64,000 bases of DNA from Physcomitrium patens (GCF_000002425.4 NC_037258.1:19276704-19340703), one strand, 5' to 3'. Positions 39,219-50,694 are shown, numbered from the stretch's first letter. The notes: generated by a model not told the origin, from the sequence alone. Numbers and translations are program-made.

Positions 39219-40292
39219 GAGGATCCTGTTGAGTCTCTTTCAGTTCATGCATATATTGCTAAGAGCCAACATGAAGCTTTGATGGAAGAAAAGTGACGAG
39301 GAAATTTTGATGATACTAGAGAAGGAAATTCTTTTAAGAGGCAAACTCGAGGAGACAAGGCTCGAGAGGCAGCTTCACAAGAATTGCCTATAAACGATAC
39401 CTCAGCATCATTGGCAGAAAAAACAATGGAGACAAAAGATAAGGGCAAATCAATTGCTTATAAGCTACTTTCTGACATTGAAGCGGCAACAAATTTGAAA
39501 GGGGTGTTGGAAGAATGTATATTAAACGCTAAGGTGGAATTCACATTGAAAGAAGTCTTGGAAATTGCAAAGAAGGAGTTTCATGATGTCATCATTGACA
39601 GCATTAAGCGAAAGAGGCAATTAATGGGTGAAACTGGAATGAGTCATGCTATTGATGCAAGAATATATAAAGATGAAGAAGAGGTTGATATTGGTTACAA
39701 GCAACCAACAAATGGAAAGAATGGGTATAATCAACGAGTACGTTTTGAATATTTTAGTGATAAGGAAATGGAAACTTTGAGCCATTATACTCGAAAGCAT
39801 TAGGCAAGGGCAACTACTGAGGTATTGGTGAAAGTAGGAGATATAGAAGAACCAATTGTTGCTTTAGTCGACCATGGTTCTGAAATAAATCTCATGTCTA
39901 AAGATCTTTATAAGAAGCAAAAATGGCCAATTGATATGGAACATGGATGGGCAATACGAGCAGCTAATAACACACAAGGCGAATTATATGGAGCTTGTTC
40001 AGATGTCAAAATTCGGATTGGGGATGTTGCGACGGAGCAACATTTCTTCGTTCAAGATACAACGTCTTATCCGTTGATTTTAGGACAACCTTATATCACA
40101 GCAACACGGATGGAAACAAAGGTACTTGACGATGGTTCTGCTTATGCAAGGGTACGGAGCGAAGATAGGAGAAAAGCTGTACAATTTCTAACAGTACCTC
40201 CTAACCATGAACGGAATCAAGATAGGTTGAGGGAGAAACCATTGCCAAAGATTGTTGAAGGATTTAAGGATTTTGGGGAGGTACCATTGTAA
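39219..40292 (+). pseudogene. Inner Gypsy gag-pol linker and aspartic protease (two further stops)
   Basis: Reading in the gag frame meets stops at about 39294 (TGA) and 39801 (TAG). The second segment carries VRFEYFSDKEMETLSHYTRKH, then GDIEEPIVALVDHGSEINLM. This is the protease active-site loop with D-H-G where D-S/T-G is usual. The flap and C-terminal side follow (YPLILGQPYITATRM). A single-base indel near 40285-40292 shifts the frame before RT. Confidence 0.75.
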
Positions 40293-40369
40293 AGCGAGAT
40301 TATGGAGGTACAAAAGAGGAGGTACTCTCGCGAGATGAAGGTGCCTTTGATGCGAGTTTTATTAGTATA

Positions 40370-41314
40370 TTGGAGAATGGAAATATTATGTATAAGAAAG
40401 TTGATGATTTTAAAAGAAAAGAAAGAAAAAGATTATATGATATTGAAGGACTGTTACGCAAGATAGGTACATTGCAAGATGATGAGAGGATTTTGGGTGT
40501 TTATGAAGAAAATGGACTGGAAGATTCATTGGAATTGATTACATCTATTGGGTTAGGGGATAATGATAAGATTGTTGAGATTCATTCAAGAGAGGTTTAT
40601 ACCATACTTGAATCTTTTCAAGCACCAGAAGTCACAGTAGAGACGAGATATAAAACGGCAGATAAGAAGGTAAAGCCTGTTGCCGGACCATTACCAGAGG
40701 ATTCTAAAGAACAAATGGGAGAAGCATCAAAAGAAGCAAGTTTAAGAGATCCAATGAGTATTGGACATCAGTTTACTGAAGAGACTTTTGAAGAATTGAA
40801 GATTGGTTCTGATGGTTCTTTATTGCCGGAGGAAATTACTTGCTTCAAAAAGATGTTGGCTAAACAAGGTAGATCGTTTGCCTTCGAATCTCATGAAATT
40901 GGGTGTGTGGATCCAAATATTATAACACCTATGGTTATCTTCACTGTACCGCATGTACCTTGGAATCTAAGACCGATTCCAGTACCGAGGGCACATTTAC
41001 CTAAATTGGTCGAACTATTGAAAGAAAAGATAAAGATGAAAATATTAGAACCTTCATTTGCATCGTATTCTAGTCGATGGTTTACGGTACCTAAGAAGAA
41101 TGGGTCACTACTGTTTATTCAAGATATGCAGCCGGTGAATGCTGTAACTGTCAGGAATGCAGGAATTGGACCTATTGTGGATGAATTTGCTGAGGCGTTT
41201 GCTGGAAGGGCGATCTATTCAATGGGTGATTTGTATTCAGGTTATGATCAATTTCAACTTGCCGAAGGAAGTAGAGATATGACAACAATGAGGAAATCGA
41301 CTTGGATTGGTTAA
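40370..41314 (+). pseudogene. Inner Gypsy reverse transcriptase, N-terminal part up to the gap
   Basis: A linker domain is followed by RT motifs: LRPIPVPRAHLPKLVELLKE, ILEPSFASYSSRWFTVPKKN, FIQDMQPVNAVTVRNAGIGP, and YSMGDLYSGYDQFQLA with the first catalytic aspartate. At about 41296-41314 two apparent single-base losses in G and A runs change the frame into a stop just before the gap. That pattern is typical of sequencing error at a contig end. The YxDD motif would lie in the gap. Confidence 0.8.
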
Positions 41315-41325
41315 ATGTGCACTCT

Positions 41326-41825
41326 NNNNNNNNNNNNNNNNNNNNNNNNNNNNNNNNNNNNNNNNNNNNNNNNNNNNNNNNNNNNNNNNNNNNNNNNNNN
41401 NNNNNNNNNNNNNNNNNNNNNNNNNNNNNNNNNNNNNNNNNNNNNNNNNNNNNNNNNNNNNNNNNNNNNNNNNNNNNNNNNNNNNNNNNNNNNNNNNNNN
41501 NNNNNNNNNNNNNNNNNNNNNNNNNNNNNNNNNNNNNNNNNNNNNNNNNNNNNNNNNNNNNNNNNNNNNNNNNNNNNNNNNNNNNNNNNNNNNNNNNNNN
41601 NNNNNNNNNNNNNNNNNNNNNNNNNNNNNNNNNNNNNNNNNNNNNNNNNNNNNNNNNNNNNNNNNNNNNNNNNNNNNNNNNNNNNNNNNNNNNNNNNNNN
41701 NNNNNNNNNNNNNNNNNNNNNNNNNNNNNNNNNNNNNNNNNNNNNNNNNNNNNNNNNNNNNNNNNNNNNNNNNNNNNNNNNNNNNNNNNNNNNNNNNNNN
41801 NNNNNNNNNNNNNNNNNNNNNNNNN
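41326..41825. other. Assembly gap (500 N) inside the inner Gypsy RT
   Basis: 500 Ns. The protein distance missing between the early RT motif and the RNase H start in Gypsy elements is about 180-200 residues, so the placeholder is close to the expected length. Confidence 0.97.
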
Positions 41826-43705
41826 AGTGCAATAGACCAGTGATTCTTACTGTAGACGCTAGTCCAATTGCCGTTGGATGGCCGGTGGGTCAAGATGATT
41901 CGAATGGGAGTAGATTTGCAGTTCGATTTGGGGCTAAAGTTTTAAGTATTCGTCAGCGTGCATATTCGCAAGTCAAAAGAGAACTTTGGGGAGTCGTTTC
42001 GGCTATGAAAGCTGAAAAGGACTATTTGATTGGAGCAGTAGTAGTAATTGAAACAGATTGCTTGCCATTGCTTGGAATGATTATTAACTGTTCAACGCCA
42101 GATATTGCAATGTTGAGATAGATTGCTTATATTAAGTCACTAAATCCAGAATTTAAGCATATCACTGGAAAGGACAATTTAGTAGCAGAGATGCTATCTC
42201 GAGTAAGATACGAGAGGGAGGATGAAATGGTTGAAGACATTGATGATGTCGGATTGAAATTTTATTCAATATCAAATCTCAACAGAGAAGACAAGCTATT
42301 TCTTGAAGAATCTTATGAAGGAGAATTATTGGATATTGGTCATTATTTGAATACCTTGTCTAAGCAGGGGAATTGGTCTACAGAAAAATTCAAACAAATA
42401 AGAAAAAAAGCATATGGATTTTTACTTCGAGATGGATTCTTATGGAAGAGACCGAAGAAAGGAATTGGGATGCCACAACGAGTGATAGGCAAAAGGGAAG
42501 AAAAACTAAAATTATTAAAAGAGTTTCATGATAGTTTATGGACAGGGCATAGAGGAATCTGGGCTACTTTTGCTAAACTCAAGGAACGATATTGGTGGAA
42601 AAATATGTATCGAGATGTGCTCTCATTTGTAGAGTCATGTGAAATCTGTCAATCGTATTCTAATATCCGACATCGAGATGGTCTTCATCCTACGTATCCT
42701 CTGGCTATTCATTTTAAATGGGTTGTTGATTTGGTTATTATGCCGGTTGGGTTATGGCAGATGAGATATTTGGTTTTAGCTCGTGAAGATTTATCAAATC
42801 AAGAAGAAGGAAGAGCATTGAGGACAAAATCTACAGAGGGGATTTGTAGGTTTTTGCTTGAAGATGTCATTTGCCGTTACGGGTGCGTAGGAAAAATCAC
42901 TGCAGATCGTGGAGAATTAAATGCACAAGAAGCTCGTAAGTTCTTTGAAAAATGTGGAGTTAAACTATCACTGACTACTGCTTATAATCCGGAAGGGAAT
43001 GCGAAAAGCGAACGCGGTCACCCGCCGATTGAAAAAGCATTGGTTAAAGCTTGTAATGGGAAAGTTAAAGAGTGGCCACGGCTTTTGTCATTTGCATTAC
43101 GGGCTGATCGAACAACACATAGTTCGGTGACAAGATATATGCCAGTAGAACTTATGACAGGTCAAAAACCAATTATGCCAATTGAAGAAAAGGTACTTAC
43201 TTGGAGTATGCTACCATGGGAAGATGGATTGATAAGAGAAGAACTTCTGGCTATTAGGATTCGACAATTGGAGCAAAAAACGGAAGATGTCCAGATAGCA
43301 TTGGAAAGATTAAAAAGAGCAAGGTTACAAAACAAGGCGCGATTCGATAAGCAACATCGATTGAGACCAAAAGTAATCGAAGAAGGTGACTGGGTACTTG
43401 TTTATGACAATAGTCTGGATAATCAACATAGTACTTTGCGGAAATTTTCAAAACGTTGGTTTAGACCATATGTTATAACAACTGTTCCTGATAATGCGAC
43501 TTACTCATTACGGGAGTTAGATGGTACAAAATTGAAAATACCAATTGCAGGGAAGCGAGTAAAAATATTTAAACGAAGACACGCAGAGATGAATATGGAA
43601 GACCTTAATGAAGGTACAGAGATTCTGCAGCAAGAAGATGAAAGTGATTTGGATAATGAAGGTGACGAAGACGAACTGGACAAAGACATAGGGGATATAT
43701 TTTGA
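41826..43705 (+). pseudogene. Inner Gypsy RNase H and integrase (one in-frame stop)
   Basis: RNase H: VILTVDASPIAVGW (D), YSQVKRELWGVV (E) and VIETDCLPLLGMI (D). A TAG at 42119 interrupts the frame. Integrase from 42191: a zinc-binding H-x-H...C-x2-C region (FHDSLWTGHRG, CEIC), first D in KWVVDLVIMP, second D in KITADRGELN, and E in GNAKSERGH. The DDE triad is therefore intact. The C-terminal domain has GDWVLVYDN, KFSKRWFRPYVI and KRVKIFKRRHAE, and an acidic tail. No chromodomain follows. The 504-codon integrase frame (42191-43705) is uninterrupted. Confidence 0.85.
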
Positions 43706-43750
43706 ATCAAACAGCAATTGGATAAATTGGTGCATAGCGGAGGATGCACA

Positions 43751-43767
43751 GATTCAGAGGGGGTGGA
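43751..43767 (+). promoter_or_regulatory. Polypurine tract of the inner Gypsy element
   Basis: GATTCAGAGGGGGTGGA lies directly before the right LTR start, in the position of the plus-strand primer. Confidence 0.8.
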
Positions 43768-45130
43768 TGTCGTGTTGTAACACGAGTATACAGTGAAAAT
43801 AAAAAGAAAGGAGAATTTTATTAATATTCAGTTACCTCGAATATTGGGAACATCGACCAACCCCAGTACAAATACTGAGTGGTCAGGTTCAGTGACTCCG
43901 TTACAGTCAGCCGGGGCATACTGAAATGCCCCGTTCGATTCCAATAACGGGAGTCAGCAGGAAGAGAAGGACCAATTCACACGACGGGTTCGAGGAGCCA
44001 ATTGGATCCAATTTTGATAATCCAATCCGGGTCCTCTTACCCAATATGAGACCTGTATTGGTGGGGCAACCCAATGCAGTCTAGTTACGGGAAATCCAGG
44101 TCTTACTACGGGTCTTAACCAATCTGACGCGAGGACCAATTTGACTCAATTACGGCAACATCCAGGTTACTACGGGCATCTTTACCAATATAGGACCTGA
44201 ATTGGTCGGGCGACTCAATGTGGTCCCGATTACGGGGTTCGATTCTGTTTCAGGCTGTCCTATTCTCTGTGCCGTCTCAGGGAACGTTGTTTTCGGTAAA
44301 TGGATTTCTTAAAGGTAAAAACGGAGGAGAAAGCACATTCGAATCCCAGTTGAGGTGAGAGCCAATTTCGGATCCAAGCTTGAGGTGGGAGCCAATTCCG
44401 GATCTAAGACGGAAGATTGAAGAAATTCAGAGGATAAGGTTAGGGGGGATATTGTTTTGGAGTGGTGTGGATTTCTTTTTTTTTTAAGAGGAAATTGGGG
44501 GGGGGGAGCGAGTTTTTTTCAAGCTTCTGCAAGGTTAACAGTTCGGTTTTTTTTATTGGAGGTTTTTGAAGATCAAGGGAATTAGAGAGAGGAGCTTCAT
44601 GCTTCGGGTCGGGGAAGGAAAGACATAGAATTTGGATTTTTCTTCTTCGTAGAGTTTTGGGGAAGACTGAGGCAATCGCTGCTGAAGTCAGTGTTGTAAT
44701 GGTGAATCGGGATTTTTAAATGAAGTGGGTTTGAATACTCTTGACTGTTTTGTGAAATCGAGTTACGTTTGTGATTGAAGGATTAAAAGGGTGTCTATAG
44801 GATTGAGTATGCGGAGTGAATGAAATTTATTGGGTTAATCTAACAAGACAGTCAGTGGATACAAGATCGTAAGTACAAAGCAGTATTGAAGGTTAACAGT
44901 TTGGGTTGTACAGGGTTCTCTGTAACGTCTAGAGACCTACCGGCTGGGGCAAAAAGGACTTCGACAAGCAGTCGAAGAGCACCCGTATAGATTTACGGTA
45001 CATTGTAACAGTCGTTTATATTCCAGCAGTCAAAAACTGATAGACTGCTTGACTATCGGCGAATCTCCATACTACCTTCTACAGCTAGACGCCCGGCGCG
45101 TTCTCGAGCAGGAAAGCACGTAATACGACA
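43768..45130 (+). repeat. Right LTR of the inner Gypsy element
   Basis: 1363 bp, TGTCGT...ACGACA. Nearly identical to 36471-37848. The main difference is a small replacement around 44333-44345 against 37036-37065. Confidence 0.92.
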
Positions 45131-45671
45131 GCGGATCGGAAAGAGATAATAACAAATCCTTCATATCATCTCTTAAGCCCCAATAAAATTGACTCATCAA
45201 TGCTTCCTTGTTCCAAATGATGTTGTATGCTAATTGCCTAAAATCTGATGTGTAGACTGACATGGAGCGTACTTCTTGTCGTAGTCACCAAATCTTTGTT
45301 GTAGTCCATTGCACCTTATCATTTTTGCCAAATGCTTCTGTAAATGCCTCCAAAAAAGTTTTGAAGTTGTTCAAAATTGATGATCCTTTCTCAAACAAAG
45401 GAACAAACCATGATAGAGCTTGCCTTGTGAGCAAAGTTCCAACCAGTCCAACACGTGATTCCTTCTTTGAATAGCATTTGAGCTGTAAAGCTGTTATCAA
45501 TTTAATTTCATTGACAAAACCTCGAAACTTAGAATGTGTACCATCAAACTTCTTTGGAAGGTTAATTTGGGGCTCCTTTCGTTGTAAGACCAATGGTCTT
45601 TGTTGAACTAGAGGCAAAATTGCTTCTCTTGGTGCTGAAGCTTGAGGCTCGTGAATCGTCGATTGTGCCAT
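45131..45671 (-). pseudogene. Outer Gypsy gag, 5' part
   Basis: The frame starts at MAQSTIHEPQ (45671) and carries the gag-type motifs PKKFDGTHSKFRGFVNEI, LTRQALSWFVPLFEKGS and FLEAFTEAFG. After a frameshift near 45285 it continues with FRQLAYNIIWN and FYWGLRDDMKDLLLSL up to the insertion point at 45134. It is the N-terminal half of the gag interrupted by the inner element. Confidence 0.75.
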
Positions 45672-46091
45672 CCCGGATGCTCCATCATTATGAAGTCTTG
45701 TAATGATTCCTTCAATCTTTGCAGTTCTCTGTGATAATGAGCAAGAGCATTCATAATGGCATCCAACTAGGACTCCGAACTTTTATACATATTAATATCT
45801 TGACCTCCGGCTATTCTAAAAGAAGGAAAGAAATGACTCTACAAGAAGGCAGTATTGGTTTAGAGGAGGATACTCCACAACCTCTAAAATACCTTAAAAC
45901 CTTCAAGAAGAGGGGTAATCCATTCTCTCCAAGAAAAATAAGACTCCAATATTATAATAAAAGAAATATTAGTTTAGAAGAAGGTAATCCGCAACCTCTA
46001 AAATGCCAGCACCTTCAAGCAGAGGGATAATCTACACTCTAATAAGAAGGAATTAGCTCTCGTATGAAAGATGAGTGCAGTCTCGATAAAT
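45672..46091 (-). repeat. Leader of the outer Gypsy element with a duplicated segment
   Basis: This is the untranslated stretch between the 5' LTR and gag. Two related segments (about 45851-45910 and 45968-46030), each with AACCTCTAAAAT and a CCTTCAAG...AGAGG tail, lie about 117 bp apart. No standard initiator-Met primer site was recognised next to the LTR. Confidence 0.5.
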
Positions 46092-46418
46092 TGTCACAAA
46101 TTTAGAATACTGACTGAAAATCTAAATAAGAAGCTTAAGAAGAATCGGCAAGAACTAGATTAATCAGATGAGTACAAGAACAACACTAAAGAGGTGAGTT
46201 AGAGCTCCAAGAGATGTGTTGTCGAGACTGAGGATCCCCTCAATCTCGGCTCCTATATATACTACAAGCTAGAAAGCTTCTCAAGTAGCTTCCATAAACT
46301 AGGAAGCTTATCAAGCAGCTTCCACGAGCTTGAAAAATTCTCAAGTAGCTTCTACAAACTACAAAGCTTCTTTAGAACCTTCTAGAATCTTCTACAACTT
46401 TCTAGTGTATGTCCTGGA
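46092..46418 (-). repeat. 5' LTR of the outer Gypsy element
   Basis: Homologous to 31803-32101 over its length, including AGAAGAATCGGCAAGAACTA and the TATATATA box. It contains one more copy of the roughly 30-bp AAGCTTCTCAAGTAGCTTC unit. The outer end (GTCCTGGAGA) has diverged from the TGACA expected, so the boundary is approximate. Confidence 0.8.
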
Positions 46419-48290
46419 GAGAGATTTCTTTTAGATTTAATTAAAAAATGATTAGTATTTTTATAATTTAATTGAAGTTTATTTAAGATTCTATTTAAAT
46501 TATCAATGTCATTTTATTGCAAGTTCTATTTTTTCTTCATATTATTTATCTCACATACTCATTACAACTTTTGGAAGGTCAATCTTCAAAATTATTGCTA
46601 GTATTCACAAATCCATCTACTTGAATTCTACAAAATGATTATATAGAAAAAATGTCTATATTGAATGAATAGAAGTATTAGATTATAGGACATTTTTTTT
46701 CATAAATATTTTTGCAAGACATGTGGATCTTTTTTATTGCAATAATCAAATACAATCATTATATATAATATAATAGAAACATACATTTCTTATTATAGTA
46801 GATACACTCAAAAAATAACATTAAGTATATATGTTATACATTTGAGGTTTATCAATTTTAGAATGTAATAAATAGTATTGGCTTTGAATATGTCTATCTT
46901 AAGTGAGGTTAAAATAGAAACTAGAGAATTAAATTAGAAGAATATTTTTGCTATTTGTATCAATTTTAAAATTTTAAATTTAACTTATTATATATGATTT
47001 TTTATAAATATTTACACTTATAGCTTGATATTCTATAAAATCATAGAAATATAGTTTTTCTTAAAATAGAAATAAATATCTCTAAGAAAAATATAAGGGA
47101 TCTTTTACCTATACAAAATATATACATGAATATATAATAAAATCAAGAAAGATTAAACAAATCACTTAAAATTAAATGTATCTAAAATGAATCCAAAATC
47201 TTAATTTTCATCCCTATAACTAATATTTGTAGTGCAACCTCAATTTAAAGTAAAAAAAATACTTAAGACTTCTTTCACTTTACATGATCCCATTTTAGTA
47301 TTACATTGTGCTACTGTTGATTGATAAGATGTTTTAAGTCATCTATGAAGTTATATAATTTATATAAGCATTATAACAATCTATTAAATTATTATTATTA
47401 TCAATATTATTATCTTTTGAATATAAAATATAATAATTTTTAATGCAGATAAATCTCTAAAGGCCTATTTATACTAAATTTTTGAAAGCTACAATTAAAA
47501 CAATTAAAAGTTTGCATCTATTGAAAATAAAATTAATAGTTTATTTCATTCTATTTTAAATAAAATAGAGAATATAGCTTTGGAATTTTTATGTGAATAA
47601 GAAATTCATTTGAAGTTTTAAATGGTAGATTTAAATAAAAAAATCTTGTATTTTAAGAATTTTAAGAATTTTTACATTAAAAAAAATAAATTTCAAAAGA
47701 TTGGGAATTTATTGCATTCCATTATTTAGTCAATATTTTTATATTTGATTAAATTCTAATAACTATTATCATTATGTTTCTACTTTAAAAATATTCCTTA
47801 CAAAATCAAATCAATCCAAGTGTAGATTGGAATATAATCCATCTATTAAAATTTGCATTGTCAATACAAATTACAATCTTCTTTAGTTGATGAAAATCAC
47901 TCCATTTCTCATCCACTAAATGTAAGCCCATTTTTGAAAATGAAGTAGATCTCAGGTACCAAATAACCAAAAAAGAAAAAAGAATTGTAAAAGAAGAAGG
48001 AAGAAGAAGAAGAAGCCCCAACAAATGTTCAACCACCAATGTTAAAATAAATATATTACACCATAGTTCTAAAGTGAATCCTTCACGTGCTATGAGATTG
48101 CAGTGCACTAAAACCTATCTACATTATATGAACATTCTATTCTCTAGTATGAGGTTACCTAACATCCATTTTTCATTCATATCCATACTAAATTCACATT
48201 TGTCTAATGTCCTTAAATATTTAACATCAATAATTCTGTATGAATTAAAATAATACAGAATGCTCCGGATGCTGCGCGGGTAAGGGATAC
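46419..48290. other. AT-rich intergenic DNA
   Basis: No gene is recognised. The first 80 bases resemble the degenerate TTTAGATTTAATTA repeat seen left of the outer Gypsy element. The rest is low-complexity A/T-rich DNA, directly downstream of the truncated gene at 48291-49300. No further exon of that gene is visible. Confidence 0.6.
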
Positions 48291-49300
48291 CTGATTTGAG
48301 AAACTTCTTCACGAGCCTTCTGTACAGTCCACCAGCTGCTTCAAGTGCCGCTCCAAAAGTTCTCTCTTGAAGACCCTCAACGGCTGCCAACCGCTGATTT
48401 ATTTCCCGAATTAGTGTTTCGTATAGATTCGCCAAAAAGGTCAAAGGCAGCAAGTACCGATGGCCCCCTTCGTACTGAACATCCCTAGATTTTCGCTTCG
48501 TCAACTTATCCTTCCCGTTCGAGCTGTAAGAGTGGGCTTCATGTGCCTCCGCAGCCGAGATAATGTGATACTTTATGAAGTAATCAATAATAAGCTGCAA
48601 GAAGCGAGCTCTTGTTGATTCGATGGGACTGACGTCTGGTCACAGCAACTAGAGGTGTTAATTCATCTCATGAAGAAACTAGCTTTGATTCACAAGAGGA
48701 CTTGTATCTTATGATGGGTAGATATAGCGTGAATCGGATTCGCTTAGTGATGACGGTGGAGAAACCAAAGCAAGTTAATGATTATACTTTGTTAGGATTG
48801 ATGCGAAAAATTCACAATTCAGGCTGTAAGTTCCAGATTGAAACAATGGGATCCAACATCAAAGCACGCAAAAGTATTGAACAAGTAAAAGAACAAGACT
48901 CACCATTTAATGTAAGCACTCCATAAGGTGAACGAGACTCCTCGCTGTCCACAGTCATGGAGTGCTCCGGATTCTGCCCGCCCACTCTTCGCAGTGCAAG
49001 GTTGCCATAGTCCTGCACCCCGCAATCCTGTCGTTCAGCGCATCACTACAATTGTCCAAAGCTAGCCTAACAAACCAGCAGATTCCAGAACATGAGCAAG
49101 GACTTTGACGATGCAACAAAAATGAGATGAACAAAAGGAGAGAGTGCAACTCAGAGAATCGGACACCAACTTAGTAATGTGTTCGAATGGGTCGAAGAAG
49201 GACATACCCCGGCAGATGTTGAACCATCATCATTGTCCAGTTCATCCCCTTCAGCTACATCCCTATCCATGTCCTTCATTCCATGAATATCAGGGCCCAT
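48291..49300 (-). pseudogene. 5' part of an unrecognised conserved-looking plant gene (3' end missing)
   Basis: Three exons splice in phase: 49300-49208 (starts MGPDIHGMKDMDRDVAEGDE, acidic), 49012-48904 (DYGNLALRRVGGQNPEHSM...) and 48635-48291 (DVSPIESTRARFLQLIIDYF, then YLLPLTFLANLYETLIREIN and GAALEAAGGLYRRLVKKF). All have GT...AG ends. The third exon has helical, conserved-looking sequence and ends at a good donor (TCAG|GTATCC). No later exon is visible in the AT-rich DNA or the retroelement block that follows. I do not recognise the family. Either the gene was truncated, or a very long retroelement-filled intron separates the rest. Upstream lies an overlapping uORF (49380-49276). Confidence 0.6.
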
Positions 49301-49380
49301 GGAATCCGTCTAATCTTGAAGAGAGAATTCCCTGCCATGCTCTCCCCATTCAGGTAGTAATCTGGAGTGCCCAACTCCAT
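49276..49380 (-). CDS. Overlapping upstream ORF in the leader of the truncated gene
   Basis: A 34-codon frame starting MELGTPDYYLNGESMAG overlaps the main start codon (49300) out of frame by 25 bases. It could reduce initiation at the main ATG. It could instead be the true start with an unrecognised splice. No evidence for translation. Confidence 0.3.
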   Translation of the reverse strand: MELGTPDYYLNGESMAGNSLFKIRRIPWALIFME

Positions 49381-50317
49381 TTTTTCTAGGGCTTCTCACG
49401 CTGTGCTACATAACAATCAATCAATCAAACCCCTGAACTCGACATTAGCATCGCCCGACAATTGTGCGGAAATGGGAAAATTCCCAACACGGTAAGAGTG
49501 ATCATGGGTAAAACAACAGCAAATTCTTCTTCATCTTCTATCCTCCGATTATGGGCGGAAACGCAGTTCCGAGCATCCCATGCACTCCAAAAATAAAGGA
49601 AAATTATGAGGTCACGTACAATTCTTGTCCTCTCGTCGTCACGGAGGTTCACACACCCAAACACCCACATTGTAAAGGAGGACGATGAGGACGAGGACAA
49701 GGAGGAATGCAGAGCTCCCGCAGCATTACCATGCATGATGATACATTCTCCGCCATAGCCCCACTCTCCCCCAGCTCCCTTACATGCAGAGACTTCATGA
49801 AGTGCAAAACAAGGAAGAAGTGTAATGTGTGCAAACAAACAATGAGATTGTTGGTGAATACTGCAATGGACACACAATTTGACCATTTGCATCTTATTAG
49901 TCTCATTCAATGAAATATGACCTCAGCCATATTACTCACTGAATGTTAGTAAATAGAATTTTGCACCATGTGAAAACCATTGATTTAAAGTTAGATGTAA
50001 GAATTAAGCAACCAAATAGGGTGGGGGGGTGTTATAATGCAAATTCACACAAAACATAAATAGTATGTAAATATAAATATATATGTAGACATGAAGTTGA
50101 TTTACAAAATGGAAAATATAGGATTCTTTTAAGATACAATAATAAAGACAATGAGTGATGATCAAGAATACATGTCACTTCCAAAGAATCTTTATTGCTA
50201 TTCAAAGACAAAGCACATTGTCACACAATATTACATAATTGCAAGTTGGAAAGTAGAATGTAATATGGTCAAAAACTTGTTTAATTATTTCATTTAGATT
50301 GTTGAATGAAAATTATT
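49381..50317. other. 5' flank of the truncated gene, then AT-rich DNA
   Basis: GC-balanced to about 49900, probably promoter and leader of the minus-strand gene. AT-rich from about 49920 up to the Copia element. The serine-rich frame at 49425-49910 has no motif. Confidence 0.5.
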
Positions 50318-50694
50318 TGTTAATAGAATATGTAACTCCTATTAGATATAAAGTAGAATGGACGGTTGACACCACTTTGCCAATTGATAAGTTGTAGCCA
50401 CCATTTATTGGTGGTAATACCATTTAGCCACCATAGCCTACCAAGCCATCATACAACCTAATAAGATGAGTATCCACATGTTAATTGGATATTGTTGACT
50501 AGGCTAATTATTTGTGTGTTTACACTAGAAAGTCCATGTGGTTAGACCATGGACTTGTACTATAAGGAGTATAAGTAGAGGTTTAATTTAAGCATTTGTT
50601 TTTTTGAATCCTTGATAGTAAAGTAGAGAACTCTTTTGTATTTACTTCATAAAACTTCAATCTTAGCAATATACTTCTTCTTTATTTTCTCACA
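50318..50694 (+). repeat. 5' LTR of the Copia element
   Basis: 377 bp, TGTTAATAG...TCTCACA. It contains TATAAGGAGTATAAGTAG (about 50560-50577), a likely TATA-type promoter. It is alignable with the 3' copy from TGTTAATA onward. Confidence 0.85.

Larger units (their letters stand above)
36471..45130 (+). mobile_element. Inner Ty3/Gypsy retrotransposon, young and nested in the outer gag
   Basis: The element is 8660 bp: LTR, tRNA-Trp-type primer site, gag, protease, RT, RNase H, integrase, polypurine tract, LTR. The LTRs share perfect 6-bp inverted termini in the right copy (TGTCGT/ACGACA) and differ by roughly 20 substitutions over about 1.36 kb plus small indels, so insertion is recent. Collapsing the GCGG duplication restores continuity of the outer gag frame. 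The coding region has at least four in-frame stops, one or more frameshifts and a 500-N gap, so this copy is not autonomous as assembled. There is no chromodomain. Its gag-protease region is unlike that of the outer element, so it belongs to a different Gypsy lineage. Confidence 0.92.
31803..46418 (-). mobile_element. Outer Ty3/Gypsy chromovirus, old and broken, interrupted by a second element
   Basis: The element reads right to left: 5' LTR (about 46418-46092), leader, gag from 45671, then an interruption by the inner element (36471-45130), then the gag remainder, protease, reverse transcriptase, RNase H, integrase, chromodomain, an extra ORF and the 3' LTR (32101-31803). Without the insertion it is about 5.95 kb, normal for a chromovirus. 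The order RT-RH-IN places it in Ty3/Gypsy and the C-terminal chromodomain in the chromoviruses. Frames are broken by several stops and shifts. The LTRs differ by many substitutions and a repeat-unit difference, so it is much older than the inner insertion. I found no clear target duplication. Confidence 0.85.

Noticed and set aside
41237..42121. Several frames of 170-268 codons over the 500-N gap
   Set aside because: They consist mostly of unknown residues. Only the parts outside the gap carry information.
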